From Ardenticatenaceae bacterium (GTDB taxonomy: Bacteria; Chloroflexota; Anaerolineae; Promineifilales; Promineifilaceae): a DNA stretch of 64,000 nt. Below the pieces are notes generated by a model, which saw only the letters and a program-made list of their open reading frames with translations, ran no database searches and was not told where the DNA came from. Shown one piece after another: positions 43,742 through 52,111 of this stretch. Position 1 is the first letter of the stretch. Each line of letters opens with the position of its first letter. The DNA lies in NCBI GenBank assembly GCA_020634245.1, contig JACKCC010000012.1, positions 124,001 to 188,000 of the forward strand, given 5' to 3'. Position numbers and translations under genes: made by a program.

Positions 43742-45382
43742 TCAGGGACAAATGAATAACGGCCGTTCCCCCTCAACCAACAGCGGCGTAATGACGTTTT
43801 TGAAGTGGCGACGGCCGTTGCAGCTAAGCAGAATCAGGTCACTGTTGTGTTCGTTGGCGGTTTGTTGGATGGTTACGGCCGTTGCCGCCCCCGTCACAAA
43901 CTCAGCTTTAACCTCATGCATGTCCAGATAGCGAGCCGCGTGTTCCATTGATTTGCTGCCGGTTAACACGGTCAATGCCACACCCCACTGTTCGCCCAGA
44001 TAGGCGGCCACAAACAACGCTTCCTGGCTCATGCTTTGCCCTTCGTACACCAGCAGAACTCGGGCCATTTCCGCCGTCGCGCCAGGGACAACCAACATGG
44101 GGCGGGCGCAATTTTGCAGCACAGATTGAATGCGTTCTAGAGGGAAACGGCCGTCCAGCACAATCAAATCAATCAGCGCGGCCCGGCGGCAAATCGTTGC
44201 CGCCAAATCGCCCGATTCCTGTACCAGATGACCGGCAGCAGCGGCCGTTTGGCACTGTTTTTCAAACCATCCCCCCAATTCTTCATCAGCCAGATCGGTG
44301 GCTAGTCCTAAAACTTGAGCCTGCTCCCGTTGGGCAATTAGCAGTGCTTGCGCCAATCCCGCATCGTCACTGGCTGCCAGCGGCACCAGAATATCGGCCA
44401 GCAGATGGTCACTGTAGCGGGCCAGCAGCCGCTCTTCCGACCAGGAGTCGGTGTGCTGCGGACTTTGCCATTTGTCGGGCACAATCACATCTAAAATTTG
44501 TTGGTAGAGGCTGCGGGAGGGTAACGGCCGTACCTGCTCGGCCAATCTTGCTATCGTTTCCGGCTTGATTTCCAGCCCCAATTCATGCTGGAGCAGTGCC
44601 CGGTGCCGCGCCAGCCAGACGTAAAAATCGGTTTCTGTACGGCCGGGGAAATAACGCAAAATTCCCTGCTCGCGGATAGCCTGGATCATCGGTTGGTACG
44701 CTTCCGTGTACCAGCGGGCGGCCGCTTCTTCGTCGGTCAGATCACGGTTTTCGGCCATTTCGATGAAGTAGCGGTGAACTTCAAGATGGTTTTCCAGATG
44801 GGCATACTGGCCGGGCGCGCTGACGCGAAAATCGGCCTCCGGCCAGCGTTGGTCTGCCTGCGTATGGCGGAAAAAGGCAGCCATCTCTGCTTTGATGAGC
44901 AGTTCGTCGGGCTGATCGTCGGGAGCAAGGGGAACGCGGGTGCGCACTTCGGTCACCCGGGCATCAATGAAGTCCAGCCCATCGCGGCGGGCGATAGAGA
45001 CGCGGTGGTTGCCATCCAGAACAAAGTAAGCCGCGCCAATCTGGTAGACGTCGATGGCTGGCAGTTCGGAGATGTGGGCAACGGCCGTTTTCACCCCCAC
45101 CCACCGATCCTGACTGGAACTATACCGGGGCAAAAATGTACGCGAAAAATCGTTGTAACGGCCCACACTGCCCACAATCGCCGCAACCGGAATCTGGCGC
45201 AGCCCTTGCTCGGCCCGGCCGACAATTTGCAGCTGCTCAGCCACCTCATCGTAAGACAACAAATCGACCGACCGACCAGTAAATCGGGCTAAAATCCGCT
45301 CCAGGCCGGCCCGCAGTCGCGCCCGGTGAAAATCTTTAATCGCGCCCTGCCGTGATGGCGGTACAAAATCCAGTTGATCCAT
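43742..45382 (-). CDS. ParB/Srx-like N-terminal domain fused to universal-stress-type domains
   Basis: 546 residues. The N-terminal half contains IPVAAIVGSVGRYNDFSRTFLPR and ELPAIDVYQIGAAYFVLDGNHRVSIAR, a ParB/sulfiredoxin-like nucleotide-binding motif (DGNHRV), then a helical middle (~150-310). The C-terminal ~220 residues hold two alpha/beta repeats. The first is LLADILVPLAASDDAGLAQALLIAQREQAQVLGL and the second RVLLVYEGQSMSQEALFVAAYL...HEVKAEFVTG...NSDLILLSCNGR. These look like universal stress protein (HUP) domains, the second with the closing SCNGR region. Role unknown; DNA-free regulatory ATP/nucleotide sensing is an inference. Confidence 0.75.
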   Translation of the reverse strand: MDQLDFVPPSRQGAIKDFHRARLRAGLERILARFTGRSVDLLSYDEVAEQLQIVGRAEQGLRQIPVAAIVGSVGRYNDFSRTFLPRYSSSQDRWVGVKTAVAHISELPAIDVYQIGAAYFVLDGNHRVSIARRDGLDFIDARVTEVRTRVPLAPDDQPDELLIKAEMAAFFRHTQADQRWPEADFRVSAPGQYAHLENHLEVHRYFIEMAENRDLTDEEAAARWYTEAYQPMIQAIREQGILRYFPGRTETDFYVWLARHRALLQHELGLEIKPETIARLAEQVRPLPSRSLYQQILDVIVPDKWQSPQHTDSWSEERLLARYSDHLLADILVPLAASDDAGLAQALLIAQREQAQVLGLATDLADEELGGWFEKQCQTAAAAGHLVQESGDLAATICRRAALIDLIVLDGRFPLERIQSVLQNCARPMLVVPGATAEMARVLLVYEGQSMSQEALFVAAYLGEQWGVALTVLTGSKSMEHAARYLDMHEVKAEFVTGAATAVTIQQTANEHNSDLILLSCNGRRHFKNVITPLLVEGERPLFICP

Positions 45383-45461
45383 ACCGTAGTTTTATCCCCA
45401 GCCTTGCCTGCACGCAAACTCGCCAACTTGCAAACTGGCCCTATTAAAGGAAAATTGACTC

Positions 45462-45746
45462 ATGATTGTCGCCACCTGTGTCGTCAAATTGCACCTGAAC
45501 GGTGTTTATTCACTTAAAGAGAAGCGGCAGATTGTCAAGTCGCTGTGTACGCGTCTGCCGCAGAAGTTCAACCTGGCCGCGGCCGAAATTGAGCACCAGG
45601 ATGTATGGCAAACGGCCGTTCTCGGTCTGGTCACTATCGGCACAGATTCCGGCTATTTGCACGGCCTGCTGGAAAAAGCCGTCGCCTGGATTGAGCAAGC
45701 CCGCCCCGACATTCCCATTGAAGATTATTCGATTGAGTTTCGGTAG
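45462..45746 (+). CDS. DUF503 (YlxP-like) family protein
   Basis: 94 residues: MIVATCVVKLHLNGVYSLKEKRQIVKSLCTR (family N-terminal strand-helix), FNLAAAEIEHQDVWQTAVLGLVTI and a terminal strand IEDYSIEF. This is the complete length of DUF503. Members occur near ribosome-assembly genes (rbfA/ylxP) in many bacteria, but here the neighbours are unrelated. Small cytoplasmic protein, function uncertain. Confidence 0.9.
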   Translation: MIVATCVVKLHLNGVYSLKEKRQIVKSLCTRLPQKFNLAAAEIEHQDVWQTAVLGLVTIGTDSGYLHGLLEKAVAWIEQARPDIPIEDYSIEFR

Positions 45747-45751
45747 GGAAT

Positions 45752-45800
45752 GGGGATTGGAGATTAGAGATTTAATCTCCAATCTCCAGTCTCTCATCTC
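45752..45800. repeat. GGAGATTAGAGATTTAATCTCC inverted repeat
   Basis: GGGATTGGAGATTAGAGA, then TTTAATCTCCAATCTCCAGTCTCTC. Strong hairpin between DUF503 and the large membrane protein, same family as 37575-37638. Confidence 0.85.
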
Positions 45801-45840
45801 AAAAACGGAACTTTTTGCTCGCCGTTGGCGTATTAAAAAT

Positions 45841-48243
45841 ATGAAACGAATCCCCACCATCTTTCATTTAGTTTTGTTGATTTTTTTATCGTGTGTCACG
45901 GCCGTTCCCATCCTTGCTCAAGAAGATAGCGGCATCACGATGACCGCTCAGGCCGGATTCGATGGTTTTTATAAGGCCGAGTTCGGTATTCCGGTGTACG
46001 TGAATGTGGCCAACAGCGGCACGGCCGTTACCGGTGAATTACGCATCGAACTCGGCTCAGCAGCCATCGGTGACCGCATCGTCTACACCAACCCCATTGA
46101 TTTACCCACCCAATCCAACAAACGGGTCACCCTGTACGTTAATCCGGTGGGCTTCACGAACGCCATCACCGTGCAGTTGGTCGATGGCCGGGGCAATCTT
46201 GTGGCCCAGGCGCCCACCAGCACCCTCAGCCAGTTGGCGGCCAGCGATTTACTGTACGGCGTCGTCAGCCCAGAGCCGGGCGAACTGGAATTTTTGGAAA
46301 ACGTCACTGCCCACCGGAGCAAAGCGGCCGTCGCCTTCCTCGATTTGAGCGATTTGCCCGATGTCCCGCCAGCCTGGAACGGGCTGGATGTGCTGGTACT
46401 CAACGATGTGGACAGCGGCCAATTTTCGGCGGCGCAAATGGCGGCACTGCAAGCGTGGATCAGCACCGGCGGCCAATTGGTCGTTACCGGCGGCCCCGGC
46501 TGGCAAAAAACAGCCGCATCCCTGGCCAATTGGCTGCCCGTCACCATCAGCGGCAGTGAATCGATGGCCGATTTACCGGCATTGAGCCTGAAAACAGGCG
46601 AACCTTTCCGTGATCCCGGCCCTTATTTGGTGACGACCAGCAGCCTGCGCCGCGGCGAGATGCTTTTTCATCAAGACGGCCTGCCCCTGTTGGCCGCCGA
46701 CCGGATGGGGCGGGGCAGTGTGTTCTTCCTGGCGCTGGACCCCAAGCTGGCCCCGCTGCTGGATTGGGACGGCAGCGAGCGGCTCTGGGCTGAGGTAGCC
46801 AATCGGGTGCCTGATTTGCCAGCCTGGGGTTCGGGGGTGAAAGATAGTTATTCGGCAGTAACGGCCGTGTCCAGTCTGCCCTCCCTCGCACTGCCTTCAA
46901 CCGTTATGCTGGTTCTCTTCCTTTTCGTCTACGTCATCGTCATCGGCCCGGCCAACTACCTGGTGCTCAAACGGATGAACCGGCGCGAACTGGCCTGGGT
47001 GACGATTCCCATCATCATCCTCGTTTTCACCGGGCTGGCCTATTTCACCGGCTTCCAAATCAAGGGCAACGACACGATTGTCAACCAGATGGCGGTGGCC
47101 TATGGCCAGTCTGGCAGTGACGAAATGCGCGTGCAAAGCCTGATTGGTCTCTACTCGCCGCGCCGCAGCAGTTACGACATGACTGTACCCGGCGGCACGC
47201 TGACCCGCCCCTTTGAGCAGGGATTCAGCGGCGTCACTGGCAGCGGCAGCATCGACGCCATCCAGCGCGGCAGCGACGTGACGCTGACCGGCATCCGCGT
47301 CGATGTCAGCGGCACGGAGACGTTTATCGCCGACTATTACGGCCCCACACCGGATATTTCCGGGCAGGCATCGCTGGAGATTGTGGGCACGGCCGTTAAC
47401 CTGCAAGCCACCATCCAAAACAACAGCGACATCCCGCTGCAAACGGTCTCCCTGCTCATGGGCAGTTCCATTGTCGAAGTGGGCGATATTGGCCCGGGCC
47501 AAACGGCCGTTGTTAATGAAACCGTTACCTCGGCGACCAGTTCCATCTACAGCTACAGCGGCTACAGTTCGCCGCTGCTTAATCAGGCGGAAAAGATTTT
47601 GGGGACGCCCAATTATTACGATGACCGGGATGCTTTCCCGCGCTGGCAGTTGTTGAATGCCATCTCCAATGATCCGCGGACGGGATTGAGTTCGGCCGTT
47701 TCCACCACGCCGGAAACCGTCACCCTCATCGCCTGGTCCGACCAGCCCCAGCTAGAAATCAGCCTGGGCGATGACCCGTTCAACAGCTACGCCACCACTC
47801 TCTACTTCCTGGAGCTGCCCCTGACGCAAAATCTGGTTGGCAGCGGCGCGGTCACTGTGCCCCTCTCCTTGCTGTACTGGGAAGCGATTGATTCCGGCGG
47901 CGGCGTTTACAATCCGACCATTTACGATTTGTACTTGAGCAATGCATCGGCCGCATTCGAATTTCAACCCTGGCCCGATTTCCAGGCGATGGATGTGACC
48001 GCTCTGGCTGTCCTGTTGGAAACCAACGACACTTTCCAGTCCATTCCTGCCGTGCAGTTGTGGGATTGGGCACAGGAAGATTGGGTTACACAGACCCGCA
48101 GCAATTGGGGCGAATCCAAGGTGGAAGATTATCGGCCGTTCATCGGCCCTGGCAACACGGTACGCATCCGGCTGGAAGATACAAGCCAGTACGGCGTCTC
48201 CATCCGCGAGGTGTACCCGGTTTTGACGGGGACTTTGGAGTAA
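45841..48243 (+). CDS. Large exported/membrane protein with N-terminal signal peptide
   Basis: 800 residues from the ATG at 45841. The signal peptide (1-25, ending PILAQ) leads to beta-rich repeats (GFYKAEFGIPVYVNVANSGTAVTGELRI) and a Rossmann/GATase-like segment (DVLVLNDVDSGQFSAAQMAALQAWISTGGQLVVTGG, ~180-215). A TM pair around ~350-410 (VMLVLFLFVYVIVIGPANYLVL) is followed by an extracytoplasmic beta domain. This layout occurs in proteins next to ABC-2 transporters and MoxR/DUF58 genes. It is the first gene of the 45.8-58.5 kb cluster. Transported or sensed molecule unknown. Confidence 0.75.
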   Translation: MKRIPTIFHLVLLIFLSCVTAVPILAQEDSGITMTAQAGFDGFYKAEFGIPVYVNVANSGTAVTGELRIELGSAAIGDRIVYTNPIDLPTQSNKRVTLYVNPVGFTNAITVQLVDGRGNLVAQAPTSTLSQLAASDLLYGVVSPEPGELEFLENVTAHRSKAAVAFLDLSDLPDVPPAWNGLDVLVLNDVDSGQFSAAQMAALQAWISTGGQLVVTGGPGWQKTAASLANWLPVTISGSESMADLPALSLKTGEPFRDPGPYLVTTSSLRRGEMLFHQDGLPLLAADRMGRGSVFFLALDPKLAPLLDWDGSERLWAEVANRVPDLPAWGSGVKDSYSAVTAVSSLPSLALPSTVMLVLFLFVYVIVIGPANYLVLKRMNRRELAWVTIPIIILVFTGLAYFTGFQIKGNDTIVNQMAVAYGQSGSDEMRVQSLIGLYSPRRSSYDMTVPGGTLTRPFEQGFSGVTGSGSIDAIQRGSDVTLTGIRVDVSGTETFIADYYGPTPDISGQASLEIVGTAVNLQATIQNNSDIPLQTVSLLMGSSIVEVGDIGPGQTAVVNETVTSATSSIYSYSGYSSPLLNQAEKILGTPNYYDDRDAFPRWQLLNAISNDPRTGLSSAVSTTPETVTLIAWSDQPQLEISLGDDPFNSYATTLYFLELPLTQNLVGSGAVTVPLSLLYWEAIDSGGGVYNPTIYDLYLSNASAAFEFQPWPDFQAMDVTALAVLLETNDTFQSIPAVQLWDWAQEDWVTQTRSNWGESKVEDYRPFIGPGNTVRIRLEDTSQYGVSIREVYPVLTGTLE

Positions 48244-48257
48244 TGAGGTTGTAAATC

Positions 48258-48818
48258 ATGTCGGGTTTCAAGGTTAATCATCAAAATGTCAAACTATTTT
48301 TGATGTTTTGGCTCTTGTCTTCTCTGCTTGGCTGTGCTTCCTTTCAAAGTCAACCAACAACATCGGAAATCGAGACGATTGAGCCAATACCAACGCCATC
48401 GCTGCCTTCCGATGTCTTCGTTGTAGAAAATTCCGGGGAAATTTGTTTTAAGAATTGCGAGAGATGCCGTTCTTTAGAAGCCACTTTTACCCCATCAGGT
48501 TGCTTTTCCAGCGCTTGTACGCGAGATTTATCCCATTTCGGCGAGGTAAACGTAAACGAGGAATCATTTACCATTCAATTCATTACAAGGTATGAGGCCT
48601 TTGACCCCTATGGGCCGCAACCTGAAGATGATGAACGTGGTTGGCATACATGCACAACTGATTGCAAACATATGAACAGCATACAGTTCTGGATTGGAGT
48701 AGTACCGCAAGGAACATATTCGATTTGGCTTGGAGATGACCATTTGGGCGATATACCGGTTCCCACAAACATCCCTGGCCTCGAACCCATTTGCTTTAAA
48801 AACGCGATTATGGACTGA
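48258..48818 (+). CDS. AT-rich lipoprotein, unknown
   Basis: 186 residues. The signal segment (LFLMFWLLSSLLGCASF) carries lipobox LLGC at ~24-27. The mature part has many cysteines (CFKNCERCRSLEATF, CFSSACTRDL, HTCTTDCKHM) and a closing IWLGDDHLGDIPVPTN. The composition is AT-rich compared with both neighbours and lacks ACGGCCGT, so it is probably an insertion between the large membrane protein and the ABC ATPase gene. No family known to me. Confidence 0.7.
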   Translation: MSGFKVNHQNVKLFLMFWLLSSLLGCASFQSQPTTSEIETIEPIPTPSLPSDVFVVENSGEICFKNCERCRSLEATFTPSGCFSSACTRDLSHFGEVNVNEESFTIQFITRYEAFDPYGPQPEDDERGWHTCTTDCKHMNSIQFWIGVVPQGTYSIWLGDDHLGDIPVPTNIPGLEPICFKNAIMD

Positions 48819-48830
48819 TTTTTTACACTT

Positions 48831-49784
48831 ATGACAAATATTATTGAAATTCAGGGATTGACGAAAAAGTATAACGGGTTAACGGCCGTCAACGACCTCA
48901 ACCTGACCATCCAGGAAGGCGAAGTCTTTGGCTTCATCGGGCCAAATGGAGCCGGTAAGACGACCACGATGCGCATTTTGACCACGCTGCTCCAACCGAC
49001 GGCGGGCAAAGCGTGGGTAGCCGGCCATTCCGTCACCGACGACCCGCGTGCCGTGCGCCGCGCCATCGGCTACATGCCCGACTTCTTCGGCGTCTACGAC
49101 GACATGAAGGTATGGGAATACCTCGACTTCTTTGCCGCCTGCTACGACATTCCTCCGGCCACCCGCGCCGGGATGATTGACGATTTGCTGGCGCTGGTCG
49201 ATTTGGGCCACAAAAAAGAGGAGCAGGTGGAAGCGTTAAGCCGGGGGATGAAACAGCGACTTTGCCTGGCCCGTACCTTGGCCCACGATCCGCAGGTGCT
49301 CATCCTGGACGAACCGGCCAGCGGCCTCGACCCGCGCGCCCGCATCGAAATCCGTGAACTGCTGCGCGAATTGAAAAACATGGGCAAAACCATCTTCTTC
49401 TCCTCGCACATTTTGTCCGAGGTGGCCGACATCTGCACGACGATTGGCATCATCGAGGCCGGACAGCTTGTGGCTTCCGGCGACATGGAGCAAATGAAGA
49501 AGCAGCTCCGCGCCCACCGGCTCATCCAGGCCCAGGTGGTTGGCGAAATCGCCCCATTGCAAGAATTCTTGCTGCGCCATCCGGCGGTCAGCACCATCAA
49601 CGACCACAGCGAAGCCGACATCCCGACTAACGCCGTGCGCTTCGATTTCAGCGGCGACGACCAAACGCTCAGCCAGCTTTTGGCCGACATCATCGCCAGC
49701 GGCATCCGCGTCACTACCTTTAGCGAGGAAACGGGCGATCTGGAGGATGTGTTCATGCAGGTGACGAAGGGAATTATCAATTAG
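48831..49784 (+). CDS. ABC-2 transporter ATP-binding protein
   Basis: 317 residues. Walker A GPNGAGKTTT (~37-46), Q-loop, signature LSRGMKQRL (~136) and Walker B VLILDEPASGLDPRARIE (~155-172), then SSHILSEVADI. A C-terminal accessory segment (~220-310) is typical of GldA/NatA/CcmA-like ATPases that drive ABC-2 exporters. It probably energises the two permease proteins encoded downstream (49849 and 53176). Confidence 0.95.
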   Translation: MTNIIEIQGLTKKYNGLTAVNDLNLTIQEGEVFGFIGPNGAGKTTTMRILTTLLQPTAGKAWVAGHSVTDDPRAVRRAIGYMPDFFGVYDDMKVWEYLDFFAACYDIPPATRAGMIDDLLALVDLGHKKEEQVEALSRGMKQRLCLARTLAHDPQVLILDEPASGLDPRARIEIRELLRELKNMGKTIFFSSHILSEVADICTTIGIIEAGQLVASGDMEQMKKQLRAHRLIQAQVVGEIAPLQEFLLRHPAVSTINDHSEADIPTNAVRFDFSGDDQTLSQLLADIIASGIRVTTFSEETGDLEDVFMQVTKGIIN

Positions 49785-49838
49785 CGGTAATCGGTGAACG
49801 GTAATCAGTTTGTCGGATTACCGATTACGGATTACCAG
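49785..49838. repeat. CGGTAATC/GATTACC inverted repeat
   Basis: CGGTAATCGGTGAACGGTAATCAGT is followed by GGATTACCGATTACGGATTACC. It lies between the ABC ATPase and permease genes and can fold as a hairpin covering the intergenic gap. Confidence 0.8.
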
Positions 49839-49848
49839 ATGACAGAAA

Positions 49849-50676
49849 ATGAACCCCTTAGCATGGCCACGCCAATGGCGAGAATTGAAGAATCACCCGG
49901 TTTACCAGCGGGAGCGGGGCGGTTGGGGCAAGCCGAACCGATTTTACGATTCACTGAGCCGCTACTCGCCGTTTGTGGTTATGGGGGCGATTTTGTTGGG
50001 CGTGTGCGCCGGCAGCAGCAATCCGGCCATTTTTGCCGGGAACGAGGCGCTTTTGGCGTTTTGGTGCTTACTGTGCCTGCCAGGCATTGTGTTGAACGGG
50101 GTGACCTTGTTTGGCCTGTTCATGGCCCCGGCGCTGACTGCGCCGACCATCAGCATGGAACTGGATCGGGGTACATGGGATATTTTGCGCGTTACGCCGC
50201 TGTCCACGCGCTCGATCATCATGGCTAAACTGTTGGGCGCGTTGGCCCGGCTGCGCATCTGGCCCATTTTGTTTGCGCTGAGCCTGCTGCAAGGGCTGCT
50301 GTTGACGTGCAGTACGCTTTTTGCCCTTGGCACGGATGGAAGTAATTTGGCGACGCTCAGCGGTGTGATTGTGGGGCTTACCTCGGCGATACGGCCGTGG
50401 CTGGAAATCCTGTTTGCGGCGTTTGTGGGCATGTTGGCCTCCACCCTTGTCAAATCGGCCACGACGGCGCTGGCGGCCAGTTACACGGCCGTTTTCCTGA
50501 TCAAGGTGTTTAACAGCAGCCTCATCTGGCTAGGTGTGGCGGCGCTAATTGGCAAGGGTGAGACATTTTCGTTTGCGCTGAGTGGGTTGGGGCCAACGGC
50601 CGTTTACTTTGTGGCGATTGTTGGCTTGTTTGTTGGTTTGATGCGGCAGGCGGATAGGTTGGGGAGTGGTAATTAG
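49849..50676 (+). CDS. ABC transporter permease
   Basis: 275 residues. A cytoplasmic N-terminal segment (WPRQWRELKNHPVYQRERGG) precedes hydrophobic segments at ~40-60, ~78-100, ~125-150, ~155-185, ~190-220 and ~240-265. ISMELDRGTWDILRVTPLSTRSIIMAKLLGAL matches the cytoplasmic coupling loop of ABC-2 permeases (cf. GEKERxTYDLLRTTxL in the second permease). The start at 49849 follows a repeat and lacks a strong ribosome binding site. Substrate unknown. Confidence 0.85.
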   Translation: MNPLAWPRQWRELKNHPVYQRERGGWGKPNRFYDSLSRYSPFVVMGAILLGVCAGSSNPAIFAGNEALLAFWCLLCLPGIVLNGVTLFGLFMAPALTAPTISMELDRGTWDILRVTPLSTRSIIMAKLLGALARLRIWPILFALSLLQGLLLTCSTLFALGTDGSNLATLSGVIVGLTSAIRPWLEILFAAFVGMLASTLVKSATTALAASYTAVFLIKVFNSSLIWLGVAALIGKGETFSFALSGLGPTAVYFVAIVGLFVGLMRQADRLGSGN

Positions 50677-50690
50677 AGATTGGAGACTGT
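50672..50690. repeat. Partial TTAGAGATTGGAGACTG repeat
   Basis: One arm of the GGAGATTAGAGACT family, overlapping the permease stop codon. No inverse arm follows within 60 nt. Confidence 0.6.
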
Positions 50691-50733
50691 TCGGTCTTGG
50701 GTTCTTTTGGACTAAAATATTTGGGATTTTGTT

Positions 50734-50967
50734 ATGAATGAAGAAATGATTGTGAAGGTGAACGGCCGTTACCAAATCACGTTACCGATTGCTACCTGGA
50801 AAAAACTAGGCATAAAGACCGGAGATCGCCTGCTGATAGATATTCAGGATGGGGTAATTGTGCTTATCCCGCAGCCGGAAGATTATGTTGAGTATATGAA
50901 GGGCTTGCATAAAGAAGTGTGGATGGGGGTGGATACGGCCGTGTACCTGGCAACAGAAAGAGAATGA
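50734..50967 (+). CDS. AbrB/MazE-type DNA-binding protein (orphan antitoxin-like)
   Basis: 77 residues. The swapped-hairpin domain VKVNGRYQITLPIATWKKLGIKTGDRLLIDIQDGVIVLIPQ is diagnostic of AbrB/MazE/SpoVT folds. The C-terminal ~30 residues (YVEYMKGLHKEVWMGVDTAVYLATERE) resemble the toxin-binding tail of VapB/MazE antitoxins (WxGxDxxxYLxxER). No toxin gene is adjacent; the next gene is a membrane protein. Either a solitary regulator or the remains of a toxin-antitoxin pair. Confidence 0.85.
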   Translation: MNEEMIVKVNGRYQITLPIATWKKLGIKTGDRLLIDIQDGVIVLIPQPEDYVEYMKGLHKEVWMGVDTAVYLATERE

Positions 50968-51079
50968 TTTTATCAATAGTCTGCAATTACACTGTCTCAT
51001 GGTTTACATTAAGCTGATGGTTAGTTTGAAATAGGTGCCTTAGCACTGGATTTCACATAATGGATTTGAGAGGTGCGGG

Positions 51080-52039
51080 ATGAGTTTTTTTGACTGGTTT
51101 ATTGGCGAAGCTGGGGGAACATGGATTACCTTAGTCATAATGATTGCAAGCGGTCTATTAGGATGGTTGTTCAGTCGTAAGCGTGCCACTATAGTGATTA
51201 TACAAAACATTGCTAAAACCAAATTGCTCGGCATTAATCGCACACAACAAAACAATATTCAAGTTTACTATACTTTGAAGGGAAAAGGGGTTCCAATACG
51301 AGGGTTAATACAAAAAGAACTAGTAGTATACAATGGTGGCACTCAAGATATTTTAGAACCATTAGAAATCGTCCTCGATTTTTTTGAAAACAGTTATTCT
51401 AAGGGGATATCAGGTTTGGGGGAGTTGGTAACAAGCAGTTCCGAATGCAATATCAAGCCTCAATATGATGAAAGCGGCAAATGTACTGGAGCAATAGTCA
51501 AGCTACCTTATTTGAATTCCTTTTCCAAGCATAAACACTTTATTCCATTAACACTTATTTCAGAAAGTGACGTAAATGTCGAAATTGCCACTCAAGCTGG
51601 CAAAGGCTGGTCAACTTTTAGAGTTTATGAGCGAGATACTCCAAGTGATCTAGGCAAACTTGTAAACAGGATACGCTTCTCTCTATCCCTCATTGGCTAT
51701 CTCTTGATCTTATTAGCAGTTCTACTGTTCATATTCGGCATAATTATATTCCTCACTAATGATGAGTCGTCTGCTATCGTCTTGGTATACTTCAAACCCA
51801 CACCAGAACGAATTGACGCTTATCTAGCTTACCTTAGGAACCAGTTCGAAATAATTCGTAATGGAGGGCGCTTAGAATTCATAAAATATAGTTGGCAAAC
51901 GATCCCAGGCATGGGAAGGCTTTACACAGCTTTAATTATGTTTTTAGTAGGTAATGCTATCAAAGACTTGAAAATCGTAGAGTTCTTTGCGAAGTTCTGG
52001 AAAGGAATTCAACCCTCTTCTAGTTTTCCTAACATTTAG
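51080..52039 (+). CDS. AT-rich membrane protein, unknown
   Basis: 319 residues. TM at ~8-34 (WITLVIMIASGLLGWLF), a central soluble beta-rich domain (~50-185: NNIQVYYTLKGKGVPIRGLIQKELVVYN, ILEPLEIVLDF) and TM at ~208-232 (LIGYLLILLAVLLFIFG). The central segment recalls small sensor domains paired with conflict or signalling genes, but I cannot assign it. Low GC and absence of ACGGCCGT suggest acquisition. It lies between the AbrB-type gene and the chimeric methyltransferase gene. Confidence 0.65.
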   Translation: MSFFDWFIGEAGGTWITLVIMIASGLLGWLFSRKRATIVIIQNIAKTKLLGINRTQQNNIQVYYTLKGKGVPIRGLIQKELVVYNGGTQDILEPLEIVLDFFENSYSKGISGLGELVTSSSECNIKPQYDESGKCTGAIVKLPYLNSFSKHKHFIPLTLISESDVNVEIATQAGKGWSTFRVYERDTPSDLGKLVNRIRFSLSLIGYLLILLAVLLFIFGIIIFLTNDESSAIVLVYFKPTPERIDAYLAYLRNQFEIIRNGGRLEFIKYSWQTIPGMGRLYTALIMFLVGNAIKDLKIVEFFAKFWKGIQPSSSFPNI

Positions 52040-52111
52040 GATTACAACGTCTTCAACAAATAATCATGATAGCTCTAATATTCCAAGTACAATCTAAAAA
52101 GCCCACTACTA

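Noticed and set aside
49794..50228. Alternative frame starting in the CGGTAATC repeat upstream of the permease
   Set aside because: It overlaps the permease in another frame and starts within a repeat; the permease frame has proper membrane segments.
50734..50967. Toxin-antitoxin pair
   Set aside because: The AbrB/MazE-type gene is convincing, but no toxin-like gene overlaps or follows it; the next gene is a 319-aa membrane protein.
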